Shown here in pieces: positions 1 through 8,036 of a stretch of 48,902 nucleotides of DNA (its first letter is position 1; each line of letters begins with the position of its first letter). Source of the stretch: CAZAKZ01 sp964485695 (GTDB lineage: Bacteria > Planctomycetota > JAFGQW01); NCBI GenBank assembly GCA_964485695.1, contig CAZAKZ010000023.1, forward strand, positions 1 through 48,902, in the 5' to 3' direction. Under the pieces are notes generated by a model, which did not search any database, was not told where the DNA came from, and saw only the letters and a list, made by a program, of their open reading frames with translations. Both the position numbers and the translations under genes were made by a program.

Positions 1-18
1 CTGTCAAACTTCACGAGT

Positions 19-37
19 CCCCCAGCAGAGCTGGGGG
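19..37. terminator. GC-rich hairpin, terminator-like or part of a repeat element
   Basis: A perfect 8-bp stem (CCCCCAGC at 19-26, GCTGGGGG at 30-37) with a 3-nt loop is followed by TTTCCCCTT. It could end transcription of a gene lying left of the window. The same order of a GC hairpin followed by the repeat core is seen in inverted form near 10335-10351, so it may instead belong to the repeat element. Confidence 0.5.
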
Positions 38-69
38 TTTCCCCTTAAAATGAAATCGGATAAGAGATT

Positions 70-117
70 GACGCCGGATCGGTAGAACCTATTCGGGTCC
101 AAGCCCTAGGGCGTAGG
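70..117 (-). repeat. Dispersed REP/IS200-like repeat, copy A
   Basis: This 48-bp segment starts GACGCCGGATCGGTAGAACC and ends in a degenerate palindrome (CCAAGCCC...GGGCGTAGG). It is a diverged tandem copy of 132-179 and an inverted copy of 10265-10311. Minus is chosen because the palindrome keeps a U-G wobble rather than a C-A mismatch in that orientation in copies B and C. No transposase is present. A non-autonomous IS200/REP-type remnant is inferred from the hairpins only. Confidence 0.6.
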
Positions 118-131
118 TTCAGGAGCGTACT

Positions 132-200
132 GACACCGGACAGGTAGAACCTCTTTGGAGCCACGCCCAGAGGACGTGGAATAATGCACGCAATAAAATG
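132..200 (-). repeat. Dispersed REP/IS200-like repeat, copy B, abutting pdxT
   Basis: Positions 132-179 repeat copy A and contain the palindrome CCACGCCC-aga-GGACGTGG. Homology with the inverted copy at 10247-10311 runs on through GCACGCAATAAAA (186-198), up to the start codon of pdxT. The pdxT translation start is therefore immediately preceded by repeat sequence, and no clear Shine-Dalgarno is visible before that ATG. Confidence 0.7.
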
Positions 201-761
201 AAACGAATCGGCATCCTGACGCTCCAGGGTGACTTCGAGGCCCACGCCGCTGCCTTCACCCGCCTCGGCGTGGAGATGGTGGGAATTCGCACCCCCACCG
301 CTCTGGAGGGCCTCGACGCCCTGGTGATCCCCGGAGGGGAGAGCTCTGCCCTGCTGAAGCTCATGGAGCGGTGGGACTTCCTGGAAGCGATCCGGCGGTT
401 TCACCAGTGCGGGGGCGCCCTCCTGGGCACCTGCGCCGGCCTGATCCTGCTGGCGCGGAGCGTCCGTGGCACAGACCAGGCAAGCCTCGCCCTCCTGGAT
501 GTGGCCGTGGAACGCAACGGCTACGGCCGCCAGCGCGAGAGCTTTGCCGTGCCCCTGTCCATCCCGGTTCTGGGAGCGGATCCTCTGGATGCAGTGTTCA
601 TCCGGGCGCCCTGCATCACGAAAGCGGGCGCCGGTGTCGAGGTGCTGGCCGAGTACGAGGACCGGCCCGTGCTGGTGCGGCAGGGCCGCGTCCTCGGCGC
701 TTCCTTCCATCCAGAGCTGACGGAGGATACGCGGCTGCAGCGGTTCTTCGTGGAGCTCTGA
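198..761 (+). CDS. pdxT: Pyridoxal 5'-phosphate synthase glutaminase subunit PdxT
   Basis: This is the class I glutamine amidotransferase of the DXP-independent vitamin B6 pathway. It hydrolyses glutamine and passes ammonia to the PdxS synthase. The 187 residues match the usual PdxT length. The start MKRIGILTLQGDF is typical, GGESSALLKL is the oxyanion region, GTCAGLILL carries the nucleophilic Cys, and SFHPELTEDTR carries the catalytic His and Glu. pdxS, normally adjacent, is not in the window; the upstream DNA is repeat sequence instead. The ATG at 198 is the only plausible start but lacks a ribosome binding site. The stop is followed at once by the convergent stop of the nickel/cobalt transporter gene at 762. 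Confidence 0.96.
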   Translation: MKRIGILTLQGDFEAHAAAFTRLGVEMVGIRTPTALEGLDALVIPGGESSALLKLMERWDFLEAIRRFHQCGGALLGTCAGLILLARSVRGTDQASLALLDVAVERNGYGRQRESFAVPLSIPVLGADPLDAVFIRAPCITKAGAGVEVLAEYEDRPVLVRQGRVLGASFHPELTEDTRLQRFFVEL

Positions 762-2342
762 TCACATCGCCCTGAACAGGTCCAACTCCAGCCACCCCAC
801 GGTGGCCCCCAGGAACAGGAGGCCGAGCAGGGTGATGAATCCTCCGCTCAGCACCGGCATCACCCGGAACACCACCATTGCCTTGTGGCTGCCATACCGC
901 TCCGCAATGCGGAATCCCTTCACCGTCAAGATGCCGATGGCCACCAGCACCCCCGCCATGCCCAGGCTAAAGACCGCGGCCAGGAAGAGTCCGAATCCGA
1001 GGAGGTGGGCCTGGAAGGAGACTGAGACGATGACCAGCCCCGTGGGACAGGGGATCATGCCTCCGGTAATGCCGAGGTAGATGATCTGCCACAGGCCGGG
1101 CTTCCCGGCTTTTTCATGGGTAGGTTCGTGGGCATACGTGTGACCGTGGTCGTGGCCGTCATGGTGGTGGTGATCGTGTTCGTGGCCATGGTGGTGGCCG
1201 CCGACGAGGTGGACGTGGTCGTGTCCCACCTCCCTTCCGCCTGCCAGGGCCAGCAGGTGTCTGAGAAAGATGAACAGGCCGAGGCCGATGATGAGGCATG
1301 CACTCACGAGTTCCAGCCACCAGATGACCTTGTCTCGCCGGATGGTATAGGTCGCCACTTCCGCGGCAATGCCCAGCACGAACACGGCTACCGTGTGCGT
1401 GCACGTCACCGTCAATCCGAGGATGATTGCATCCTTGACGGTACCCTTGTTGCCCACCAGGAAGGCGGCTGTGATGGCCTTGCCGTGGCCGGGCCAGAGG
1501 GCATGGCTCATGCCGTACACGAACGCGAGTCCGATCGCGCCGAGGATCACCCAGGTGCTCAGCTGGTGGAAGTCCTTAAAGAGCTCCCAGAAGGTCCTCG
1601 AGGCCCGGTCGCTGAAAGCGGGAGTCTCCTGCTCTTCTCCTGCCGGCTCCGCCACAGGAGCCTCGGGCTTTTCGCCCTCTCCCGAACGAGGATGCGTTCC
1701 TCCACCTGGAGCAACCTCCCAAACCAGCTCCGTGAACCGCGGTGGCGTCTTTCCCCTGGGCAGTTCCTTCACCTTGCCGTCGACGATGACAGCGTTCAAC
1801 TTCTCGAACTTCTCCACCTCTGCCGTCGCCTTCTCGTCCCCAAGGGCATGGAATCCTTCCCCCGGATCCAGATGAGCGCGCACGAAACCGACGCGGTCGG
1901 CGTAGAGGCCGTTCTTGAAGGCGATTGCACCCCCGGCAAATCCCTCAGGTAGCTTCGCCTCGAATCGGAACCGCACCTTCAGGGGCACGGCACCGGTGGT
2001 GCGGTCCGGGGTTTCCAGGACCGGCCGCCCCTTTAGCTTCAGGCGGAGAATCCGACCGTTCAGAGTGAGGGAGAGGCCGCGCTGCACCTCCCGCGAGAGG
2101 ATGCGGAGACCCCGCTGCTCTTCCCGTGAATCGATGCGGAGATCCCGCATCCGATCAAACTTCTTCCTGAGCGCCTGGGAAGGAAACTCCGCCATGTCCA
2201 GCTCGAAGGCAATGACGAGCTTTCCGCCCTCTCGCTTGATCCACGCCACCTGGTCCACGGAACCGGTACCGCCCAGATGCGCCCACGACGCGGAGGCGGC
2301 CACTACCAGGAGGACGGACGCAAGGGTGATCTTCCTCCTCAT
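762..2342 (-). CDS. RcnA/NiCoT-like nickel-cobalt transporter with periplasmic N-terminal domain
   Basis: The 526-residue protein has a signal-like N-terminus, then about 220 residues of predicted extracytoplasmic domain, then a membrane domain. The membrane part carries HALWPGHGKA, a variant of the Ni/Co transporter helix motif, and GGMIPCPTGLVI, typical of RcnA-like exporters. Between them is a very His-rich loop (GHHHGHEHDHHHHDGHDHGH), expected to bind divalent metal. Homologues move Ni2+ or Co2+ across the inner membrane, mostly outward; the direction here is inferred. It is the last gene of a minus-strand operon: its ATG overlaps the stop of the TPR gene by 4 bp (2339-2342). Confidence 0.9.
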   Translation of the reverse strand: MRRKITLASVLLVVAASASWAHLGGTGSVDQVAWIKREGGKLVIAFELDMAEFPSQALRKKFDRMRDLRIDSREEQRGLRILSREVQRGLSLTLNGRILRLKLKGRPVLETPDRTTGAVPLKVRFRFEAKLPEGFAGGAIAFKNGLYADRVGFVRAHLDPGEGFHALGDEKATAEVEKFEKLNAVIVDGKVKELPRGKTPPRFTELVWEVAPGGGTHPRSGEGEKPEAPVAEPAGEEQETPAFSDRASRTFWELFKDFHQLSTWVILGAIGLAFVYGMSHALWPGHGKAITAAFLVGNKGTVKDAIILGLTVTCTHTVAVFVLGIAAEVATYTIRRDKVIWWLELVSACLIIGLGLFIFLRHLLALAGGREVGHDHVHLVGGHHHGHEHDHHHHDGHDHGHTYAHEPTHEKAGKPGLWQIIYLGITGGMIPCPTGLVIVSVSFQAHLLGFGLFLAAVFSLGMAGVLVAIGILTVKGFRIAERYGSHKAMVVFRVMPVLSGGFITLLGLLFLGATVGWLELDLFRAM

Positions 2343-3856
2343 CTCGTCTTCCCTTTCTTCCCCTTGCCGGACGTGGGAGGCTCGAGCAGGTCCTGGTCCT
2401 GAGACTGTGTGATGAGCGCTTCCAGGAACTTCCGGTCCTTCTCCACCACCGCGGTTTGATCCAGGTTTCCGGCGGCCTGCATGCGGATGCGCCGAAATCG
2501 AGGGTCGTCCTTGTGCTTCTTGAGGCTGCGCTCGATGGACCGGAGTGCGGCCTCGCTCCTGCCGCCGGCCAGGTCCAGGCGCGCCTGGTAATAGTCGTAG
2601 ACCCCCACCCGGTCCGACATCGCTTTCCGGAGCTTCTCGAGCCGCCTCCCGGCCAGGGTCAGGGCCTTCTGACCCGCGGCAACGCCCCGGGCCTTGAGCG
2701 CCTCGCCCTTCTCCAGACAGGCGATGAAGATGGCCTCCACGGTCACGTGCTCGAGGGCCTTTTTCACCCGGTCGCGTACCTCGGCCTGGATCTCCAGGAA
2801 TCGCTTCCGGGACTTGGCCTCGAACTCCTGGTTGGTCTTCAATCCCCTGGCGGCCTTCCGGGTTTCCCGGGTCTCGCCAGCGACCTTGCCGATGTTCACC
2901 ATGAGTTCCAGGTACTCGGTCTGGTCCGGTAGCCCTTCCAGGGCCTGGCCAGCGTCGCGCTTGGCCTCCTCGGTCTTGCCCAGGGCCAGACGTGCCCGGC
3001 CGCGCCAGTAGTGGAGATCCTCCACGAAGGCGGGGTCATCGTCGAGGAGCCTGGAGATGGTCTTCTCGGCCTTCTCGTATGCCGTCTTCGCCTCTGCGGC
3101 GCTGCCGGCCGCGGCCAGGGCGTCGCCGTGGCGCACCATCATGGGGAATTCCTCCTCCCCGCTCGTGGCCCTGGACACGATGGTGGTAAAGTCCCGGGCG
3201 GCCCGGTCGAACTTCCGGTGCCGCATGTAGAGCTCGGCCCGGGCCTCCACGTACGCGGGCCATCCCTTGGAAAGGCGGACACTCCGGTCATACGCCTTCT
3301 CGGCCGTAGCGAAGTCGCCGCCCGCTTCGGCGGCTCGGGCCGCGTCCACGAACCGGGCCGCCTTCACCAGGTTGTCCTTGGCCAGTTCGGCCGATTTCCT
3401 GAACGCCGCTTCCGCCCGGTCGAACTGTTTCAGCTCACGGTAGCAGGTGCCCAGACGCCAGTAGGTCCGCTCGTGCGGCCGCGTCAGGGAGAGGGACATC
3501 TCGTAGGAGGCCGCAGCGGTGTCGAATGCGCCCCGCACCTCCAGGATCTCCCCGGCCTGGACGTGGGGACGGGGACTTCCAGGAAACCGGAGGGCGGCCG
3601 TGCGACAGTCGAGGAGGCCCTCGACGAGGCGATCCAGGCGCGTGTTCAGGGAAGCACGTTCCAGGAAGAGATCCAGCTGCTTCTGCTTGACCACCGGAAT
3701 CAGGGCGTCCAGTTCCTGGATGCGGGCGCGGATCTGTTCCGGCGTGAGGTGGGGATGCGTCCAGGCGACACGGAGTCCGGCCGGCATCAGGACGGACACC
3801 AGAATGACGGCCGGGACGGACCTCAGGACGCTGAAACGCTTGGCTCTAGCTCTCAT
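2339..3856 (-). CDS. Secreted TPR-repeat protein, function unknown
   Basis: This 505-residue protein has an N-terminal signal or anchor (basic start, then VPAVILVSVLMPAGL), several helical TPR-type repeats between residues 70 and 330 (for example TYWRLGTCYRELKQFDRAEAAFRKSAEL), and a basic tail ending KGKKGKTR. No enzyme motif is visible. It overlaps the preceding aminopeptidase gene and the following metal transporter gene by 4 bp each, so translation of the three is probably coupled. A scaffold role in the cell envelope is possible, but the sequence does not say for what. Confidence 0.9.
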   Translation of the reverse strand: MRARAKRFSVLRSVPAVILVSVLMPAGLRVAWTHPHLTPEQIRARIQELDALIPVVKQKQLDLFLERASLNTRLDRLVEGLLDCRTAALRFPGSPRPHVQAGEILEVRGAFDTAAASYEMSLSLTRPHERTYWRLGTCYRELKQFDRAEAAFRKSAELAKDNLVKAARFVDAARAAEAGGDFATAEKAYDRSVRLSKGWPAYVEARAELYMRHRKFDRAARDFTTIVSRATSGEEEFPMMVRHGDALAAAGSAAEAKTAYEKAEKTISRLLDDDPAFVEDLHYWRGRARLALGKTEEAKRDAGQALEGLPDQTEYLELMVNIGKVAGETRETRKAARGLKTNQEFEAKSRKRFLEIQAEVRDRVKKALEHVTVEAIFIACLEKGEALKARGVAAGQKALTLAGRRLEKLRKAMSDRVGVYDYYQARLDLAGGRSEAALRSIERSLKKHKDDPRFRRIRMQAAGNLDQTAVVEKDRKFLEALITQSQDQDLLEPPTSGKGKKGKTR

Positions 3857-4977
3857 GTCTTGGCCGTGAGGATTACCGGATTCAGGGGCTGTAGGTCCTC
3901 GGGGACGAACAGGCCGTCCTTCCGCACCACCTCGCCGTCGAACCGGATCTCTCCGCCGCCGTGGGCCTGAGTCTGGATCATGACCAGGTCCCAGTGCACC
4001 TCGGACCGGTTGCCGTTGTCCGCGTCGTCATACGCGTTTCCCGGGGTGAGGTGAAAGGAGCCCATGATCTTCTCGTCGAAGAGAATGTCCTTCATGGGGC
4101 GGGTGATGTAGGGATTCACGCCGAGGGCGAACTCCCCGATGAACCGGGCGCCTTCGTCCGTGTCCAGGACCTCGCCCAGGCCCTGGGCATCGCTCCCGGT
4201 GGCCTTCACGATCCTGCCGTTCTCGAGCTCGAGGCGGATGTCCTCGTGAGCCTTGCCCTGGTAAATCGTGGGCGCGTTGAAGTGAATCACTCCGTTCACC
4301 GACTCCCGGACCGGAGCCGTGAACACCTCGCCGTCGGGCACGTTGAGATGACCGTCGCACTTGACTACGGCAATGCCCTTGATGGAGAACTCCAGATCGG
4401 TGTCTGGCCCGGTGATGTGCACCCTGTCCGCCGCCTCCATGCGCTTCACCAGGGGATCCATGGCCAGGGACATGCGGCTGTAGTCGAGGGTACACACCTG
4501 GAAGTAAAAGTCCTCGAAGGCCTCGGTGCTCATACCCGCTGCCTGGGCCATGGAGGGCGTGGGCCACCGGAGCACCACCCACCGGGTCTCCGGCACTCGG
4601 ACGTCGATGTGCACCGGCTTCCACCAGTGTGCGGTGTAGTTCTTCATCCTGTCGGCCGGGATGTCGGCGTATTCCGTGCTGTTCAGGGCGCCCCGGAGTC
4701 CGACGTAGGCCTGGACCCGCCCCATGCGGTAGCGTTCGTGATCGGCCGCGGCCTGGATGGACCCGGCCGTGGAATCCATGACCAGTGCCCGGTGGACGCG
4801 CTGGGACTTGAGGGTCACCAGTGGATGGGCCCCCACGGCCCGGGCCTCGGCGATGAGGGCGCACACCATTTCATCGGGGATTTCAATGGCCTCGATGAGG
4901 ATTCGCTCGCCGGCCTGGAGGCGGGTGGAGTAGTGGATGAGAATCCCGGCCAGCTCCGAATATCTCGAATCTTTCAT
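3853..4977 (-). CDS. M29 family (AmpS/AmpT-like) metallo-aminopeptidase
   Basis: About 374 residues resemble the thermophilic aminopeptidases of family M29, cytoplasmic dinuclear-metal exopeptidases. Supporting segments are the start KDSRYSELAGILIHYSTRL, the GPDTDLEFSIKG region, NVPDGEVFTAPV and GVNPYITRPMKDILFDEKIMGSFHLTPGNAY, with the metal-binding Glu, His, Tyr and Asp residues typical of the family. The frame stays open to a TTG at 5016, but ATG 4977 gives the family's usual N-terminus, so I prefer it. It is the first gene of the operon that continues into the TPR protein and the metal transporter; a link between metal supply and this metalloenzyme is speculative. Confidence 0.92.
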   Translation of the reverse strand: MKDSRYSELAGILIHYSTRLQAGERILIEAIEIPDEMVCALIAEARAVGAHPLVTLKSQRVHRALVMDSTAGSIQAAADHERYRMGRVQAYVGLRGALNSTEYADIPADRMKNYTAHWWKPVHIDVRVPETRWVVLRWPTPSMAQAAGMSTEAFEDFYFQVCTLDYSRMSLAMDPLVKRMEAADRVHITGPDTDLEFSIKGIAVVKCDGHLNVPDGEVFTAPVRESVNGVIHFNAPTIYQGKAHEDIRLELENGRIVKATGSDAQGLGEVLDTDEGARFIGEFALGVNPYITRPMKDILFDEKIMGSFHLTPGNAYDDADNGNRSEVHWDLVMIQTQAHGGGEIRFDGEVVRKDGLFVPEDLQPLNPVILTAKT

Positions 4978-5136
4978 GCGGTGGATTCCAAAAAAATCAC
5001 GGGCCCTGTGCTTCAAGGCACCACCAAGGCTATTATGTCATCGGTCTCCTGTAACTATATTTCTTTCCTGCGGCATCGGGTAGTTCCTTCGAGGAAGGCG
5101 TCCGATCCCGCACTCGAAAATCCGCGGAAGCGAACC

Positions 5137-5889
5137 ATGTCCAGGCTGCTCCTCGTCTTTCTGCTCGCCGTGGCAGTTTCCGCCCTGGCGTTCTTCATCA
5201 CGAGCCGGGTCCTCGGCGTCCGGAACATGAATCCCCTCGCCGCCCGGGTTCTGGACACCGCCTGGCCGCTGCCTGAATCCTCGACTCCCCACCCCCTGTG
5301 GGCCCGGTTTCCCGACATTCGAAGTCCCGATGCAAAGCGCCGCACCGCCATCCTGACCGACCTCCTTGGCCTGGACGGGAGCCGGCTCCCCCACCCTGCC
5401 CGGAAGCCCGGATCCTGGGATCTCTCCATGCGCATCCAGGCCCACGCCCTCCTGTGGCGCCTCTACCGGGGCCTGGGGTATCGCGTGTCCGGCTTCGAAC
5501 TGCTTCTGGAGGGCCCCCGATCCGGAATTGTGGCGGCGGGCTCGCCGGCAAACCTCCGCCTCGTGGTGGAGGCCGTCTACGGCACGAAGGTCTCGGGGTT
5601 TCCCTCGGACCTGGGCCGACTCCTCGAAGCCGGAGGCCGGCTGCACGTGATCACCCGGCAGGGCAAGGCACTGACCCCGGATATTCAGGCGCCGACGCCA
5701 CCCACGCGGCCCGTGAAGCGGGGTCAGATGCACCTGCACCACGCCCCCCTGGAGAGGGCGGTGTTTCCCGGGGCCGGGACCTGTTCGCTGGTGGTGGCCC
5801 TGGATCTCACGGATGTGGATCTCGACAAGACGCCGAGAGGAATCCTGGTGTCCAACGTCCTGGAAGTGCGGGTGACGGAGGGACAGTAA
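5137..5889 (+). CDS. Membrane-anchored or secreted protein of unknown function
   Basis: The 250-residue protein starts at ATG 5137, with GGAAG 6 nt upstream. One hydrophobic segment (about residues 3-21, LLLVFLLAVAVSALAFFI) is followed by a soluble domain with no motif I recognise. The frame is open far upstream over the antisense of the M29 gene, but that part has no credible start. It lies divergently from the M29 operon and converges on the Nudix gene, 10 bp from its stop. Confidence 0.82.
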   Translation: MSRLLLVFLLAVAVSALAFFITSRVLGVRNMNPLAARVLDTAWPLPESSTPHPLWARFPDIRSPDAKRRTAILTDLLGLDGSRLPHPARKPGSWDLSMRIQAHALLWRLYRGLGYRVSGFELLLEGPRSGIVAAGSPANLRLVVEAVYGTKVSGFPSDLGRLLEAGGRLHVITRQGKALTPDIQAPTPPTRPVKRGQMHLHHAPLERAVFPGAGTCSLVVALDLTDVDLDKTPRGILVSNVLEVRVTEGQ

Positions 5890-5899
5890 CCCGGATAAT

Positions 5900-6541
5900 T
5901 CAGGCTTGATTGGATTCCGGATCCCTGCCGGACGCCTCCGAGATCACCGGCACGTAGATCTCCTCCAGGAAATGGTGCAGGATTCTCCCGGTGCATCCCC
6001 AGATCCGGTGACTCCGTCCGTCCTGGTCGTGAAAGTACTCGGGGTATTCACGCGGACTGAAGGTCTGTCCCGCAAACTTATGGATGTGCTGGTCCAGGAT
6101 GCCCTCGAGGGGGACCTGCAGGATCTCCTCCACCTCGGCCTCCTGGCGACGGACCGGATCGGTGCCTTCCCACCAGCCCAGGTGCGCCACCACGTCCCAG
6201 CCGGAAACCAGGATGGGGAAATGGCCCAGCACGCCGAGGACCCGGACCCGATGGCGGGGAATGCCCACCTCCTCCTCGGCCTCTCGCAGGGCTGCGTCCC
6301 GGGGTGCCTCCTCCTCGTTCCGGACGCCGCCCCCCGGCAGGCCGACCTGGCCGGGATGCTGGGGCATGTCCCAGGGACGCTCCAAGGCCAGGAAGTTCAG
6401 GCGTCCATCACGGGGATAGAGGATGAGAAGCACCGCCCCCAGAGCGTGATCCGGGGTGGGACGACCGTGGCTCCCGGTATCTCGAAGCCGCTTGATCAGA
6501 GCCTCCAGGATCCAGGGTGCCATGGTTCCATGGTTTCTCAT
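5900..6541 (-). CDS. Nudix hydrolase, CoA pyrophosphatase (NudL) type
   Basis: The protein carries the full Nudix box, GGGVRNEEEAPRDAALREAEEEVG, in broken form: GGGVRNEEE, then APRDAALREAEEEVG. It is preceded by ERPWDMPQHPGQVGLPGG, the element found in CoA-diphosphatase Nudix enzymes. Such enzymes cleave CoA or its derivatives into phosphopantetheine and 3',5'-ADP. The start is ATG 6541 (GTG 6544 is in frame), just after the DHH phosphoesterase stop at 6551. Co-transcription makes sense if the partner removes 3'-phosphates from nucleotides such as 3',5'-ADP; that pathway link is my inference. Confidence 0.93.
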   Translation of the reverse strand: MRNHGTMAPWILEALIKRLRDTGSHGRPTPDHALGAVLLILYPRDGRLNFLALERPWDMPQHPGQVGLPGGGVRNEEEAPRDAALREAEEEVGIPRHRVRVLGVLGHFPILVSGWDVVAHLGWWEGTDPVRRQEAEVEEILQVPLEGILDQHIHKFAGQTFSPREYPEYFHDQDGRSHRIWGCTGRILHHFLEEIYVPVISEASGRDPESNQA

Positions 6542-6550
6542 CACCCAGTA

Positions 6551-7651
6551 TCACCCGGTCTTGGTTTCAGTGACCCCGTTCCGGATCATGGCGCGGATCA
6601 CCTGCTGGCTGGGCGTGATGTCGGGTGATTTGAGCAGCGGCGCCCCCTCGGAGCCGTTCTTGATCTTGAGCTTCTTCATGAGACGCTTTCCCAGCTCCTT
6701 GCAGGCCGCCTTGGTGGAGCCCAGTTTTCCGTGGCCGTCCACGAGGCCGCCGGCCATCTCGCTGTGACCTCCGGCCGCACCGTCCTTGCCCACCACCTGC
6801 TTCAAGATCTGGCCGGCCTCGATGTTGGAGTCACTGGTCCGGAAACTGAGGCAGAGGTCCCCGTTGAACCGCCCGATGGCAAGGGCATGGTTGACGTGCT
6901 CCAGCCGAAGCATGAGGTCGGCGCACTCACTCACCATGTCGGGATTTTCCACGTTTCCCAGGATGGAGAGCACCAGACTGGAGTGAATGGTGGTTCCCTT
7001 GATGGCCCGGTCCAGCATGACGAAATACGCGGTGGTGAGCGGTGCGTGCTCGATATTGGAGACGACGTCCTTTTTCACCTTCTTGATGAGTTCGAGGTAG
7101 GCATCCACATCGGCCCGGGTCACGCCCCGGCCCAGGTTGTGAGTCTCGGACTTGAGTCCGTAGAAAAGGGCCGTGGCCAGCTTCGAATCCATGCGGATTC
7201 CCGCTGTCTGAGCGTACTCGAAGAGCATCGTGGCCGTGGCGCCGATGTTCTCGCGCAGATCGGAGAACTTGGCCTTCTTGTTCTCCGGCTGTTCGGGATG
7301 GTGGTCGAGGACGACGTGGGGCACGATGCCCTCGGGAAGCAGGTTGTTGCCGCTTCCCATCTGGGTATCCACGAGGGCGTAGGCGTCGAAATCGTTCTGG
7401 TCGATGAGGTTGAAGTGCAGGAGCTCGATGCCGAGCAGCCGGACCATGGACTGGTTCTCGGCGCGGCCGATGATGCCACTGTAGACCACCTCGGCCCTGG
7501 CCTTGGTCCGGGCGTGAATAATGCGCTGGAGCGTCCAGGCGGCAGAGATGCAGTCCGGATCCGGATTGACGTGCGTGAGGATACAGACGCGGCGGCACCC
7601 CTCCAGCGCGGTGAGCAGATCTCTCAGCCGTCTATCCTTCGCAGTCGACAT
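6551..7651 (-). CDS. DHH/DHHA1 phosphoesterase (NrnA-like)
   Basis: This is a 366-residue DHH-superfamily phosphoesterase. Residues 25-40 contain THVNPDPDCISAA, the first metal-binding motif. VLDHHPEQ is the DHH motif, and GAAGGHSEMAGG near residue 300 is the DHHA1 substrate-binding motif. NrnA-type enzymes degrade nano-RNA and dephosphorylate 3'-phosphoadenosine 5'-phosphate. The ATG at 7651 has GGAG 9 nt upstream. The gene leads directly into the Nudix gene. Other DHH members, such as polyphosphatases or c-di-AMP phosphodiesterases, cannot be excluded from sequence alone. Confidence 0.92.
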   Translation of the reverse strand: MSTAKDRRLRDLLTALEGCRRVCILTHVNPDPDCISAAWTLQRIIHARTKARAEVVYSGIIGRAENQSMVRLLGIELLHFNLIDQNDFDAYALVDTQMGSGNNLLPEGIVPHVVLDHHPEQPENKKAKFSDLRENIGATATMLFEYAQTAGIRMDSKLATALFYGLKSETHNLGRGVTRADVDAYLELIKKVKKDVVSNIEHAPLTTAYFVMLDRAIKGTTIHSSLVLSILGNVENPDMVSECADLMLRLEHVNHALAIGRFNGDLCLSFRTSDSNIEAGQILKQVVGKDGAAGGHSEMAGGLVDGHGKLGSTKAACKELGKRLMKKLKIKNGSEGAPLLKSPDITPSQQVIRAMIRNGVTETKTG

Positions 7652-8036
7652 GGCAGCGACTCCAGAACCCCCAGTTACTCCGAGTCCGACGGGCTCAGCC
7701 CAAAGTTGCCAACTCGGTGGATATAACTACCTTTTTAAAAAAGCTTTACGTCGATAATCTCCGTCTTTACATGACTCAGCCATGTATGTACCCCCACTCC
7801 AGGAAAATAGCAAGGAGATTCCCGGTCGACAGGATAAAGGAGTCGACGTAACTTCTATTTTCTTATATAGTTACCAAACGTTACAGGCTCTCGTTCTTCT
7901 TCGTCTCGAACCGGATTCTCTTATCCAGTCTCCACGAGGGGCGTCCTCATCCGACCCCCGAACCATCGAGCCGTTGCCTGGCCGGAGCGCCTCGATTCGA
8001 TGAACACGGATCCAAAAGATCCGGAGTGGGCGGTGA
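7652..8036. other. Divergent intergenic region, no gene seen
   Basis: These 385 bases separate the divergent DHH and mod-type genes and are clearly more A+T-rich than the flanks around 7720-7900. TTTTTAAAAA lies near 7730-7742 and TATATAG near 7863-7871, the latter a possible -10 region toward the transporter. A direct GTTAC repeat lies near 7872-7886. I could not identify a ModE-type operator, and no reading frame here looks coding. Confidence 0.5.

Noticed and set aside
3961..5136. Long plus-strand open frame over the M29 gene joined to the small membrane protein
   Set aside because: It is antisense to an aminopeptidase with clear motifs; only the part from ATG 5137, with a ribosome binding site and signal segment, looks coding.
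7782..8003. 73-codon open frame before the mod-like genes
   Set aside because: It lies in A+T-rich DNA expected to hold promoters, and the peptide looks random.
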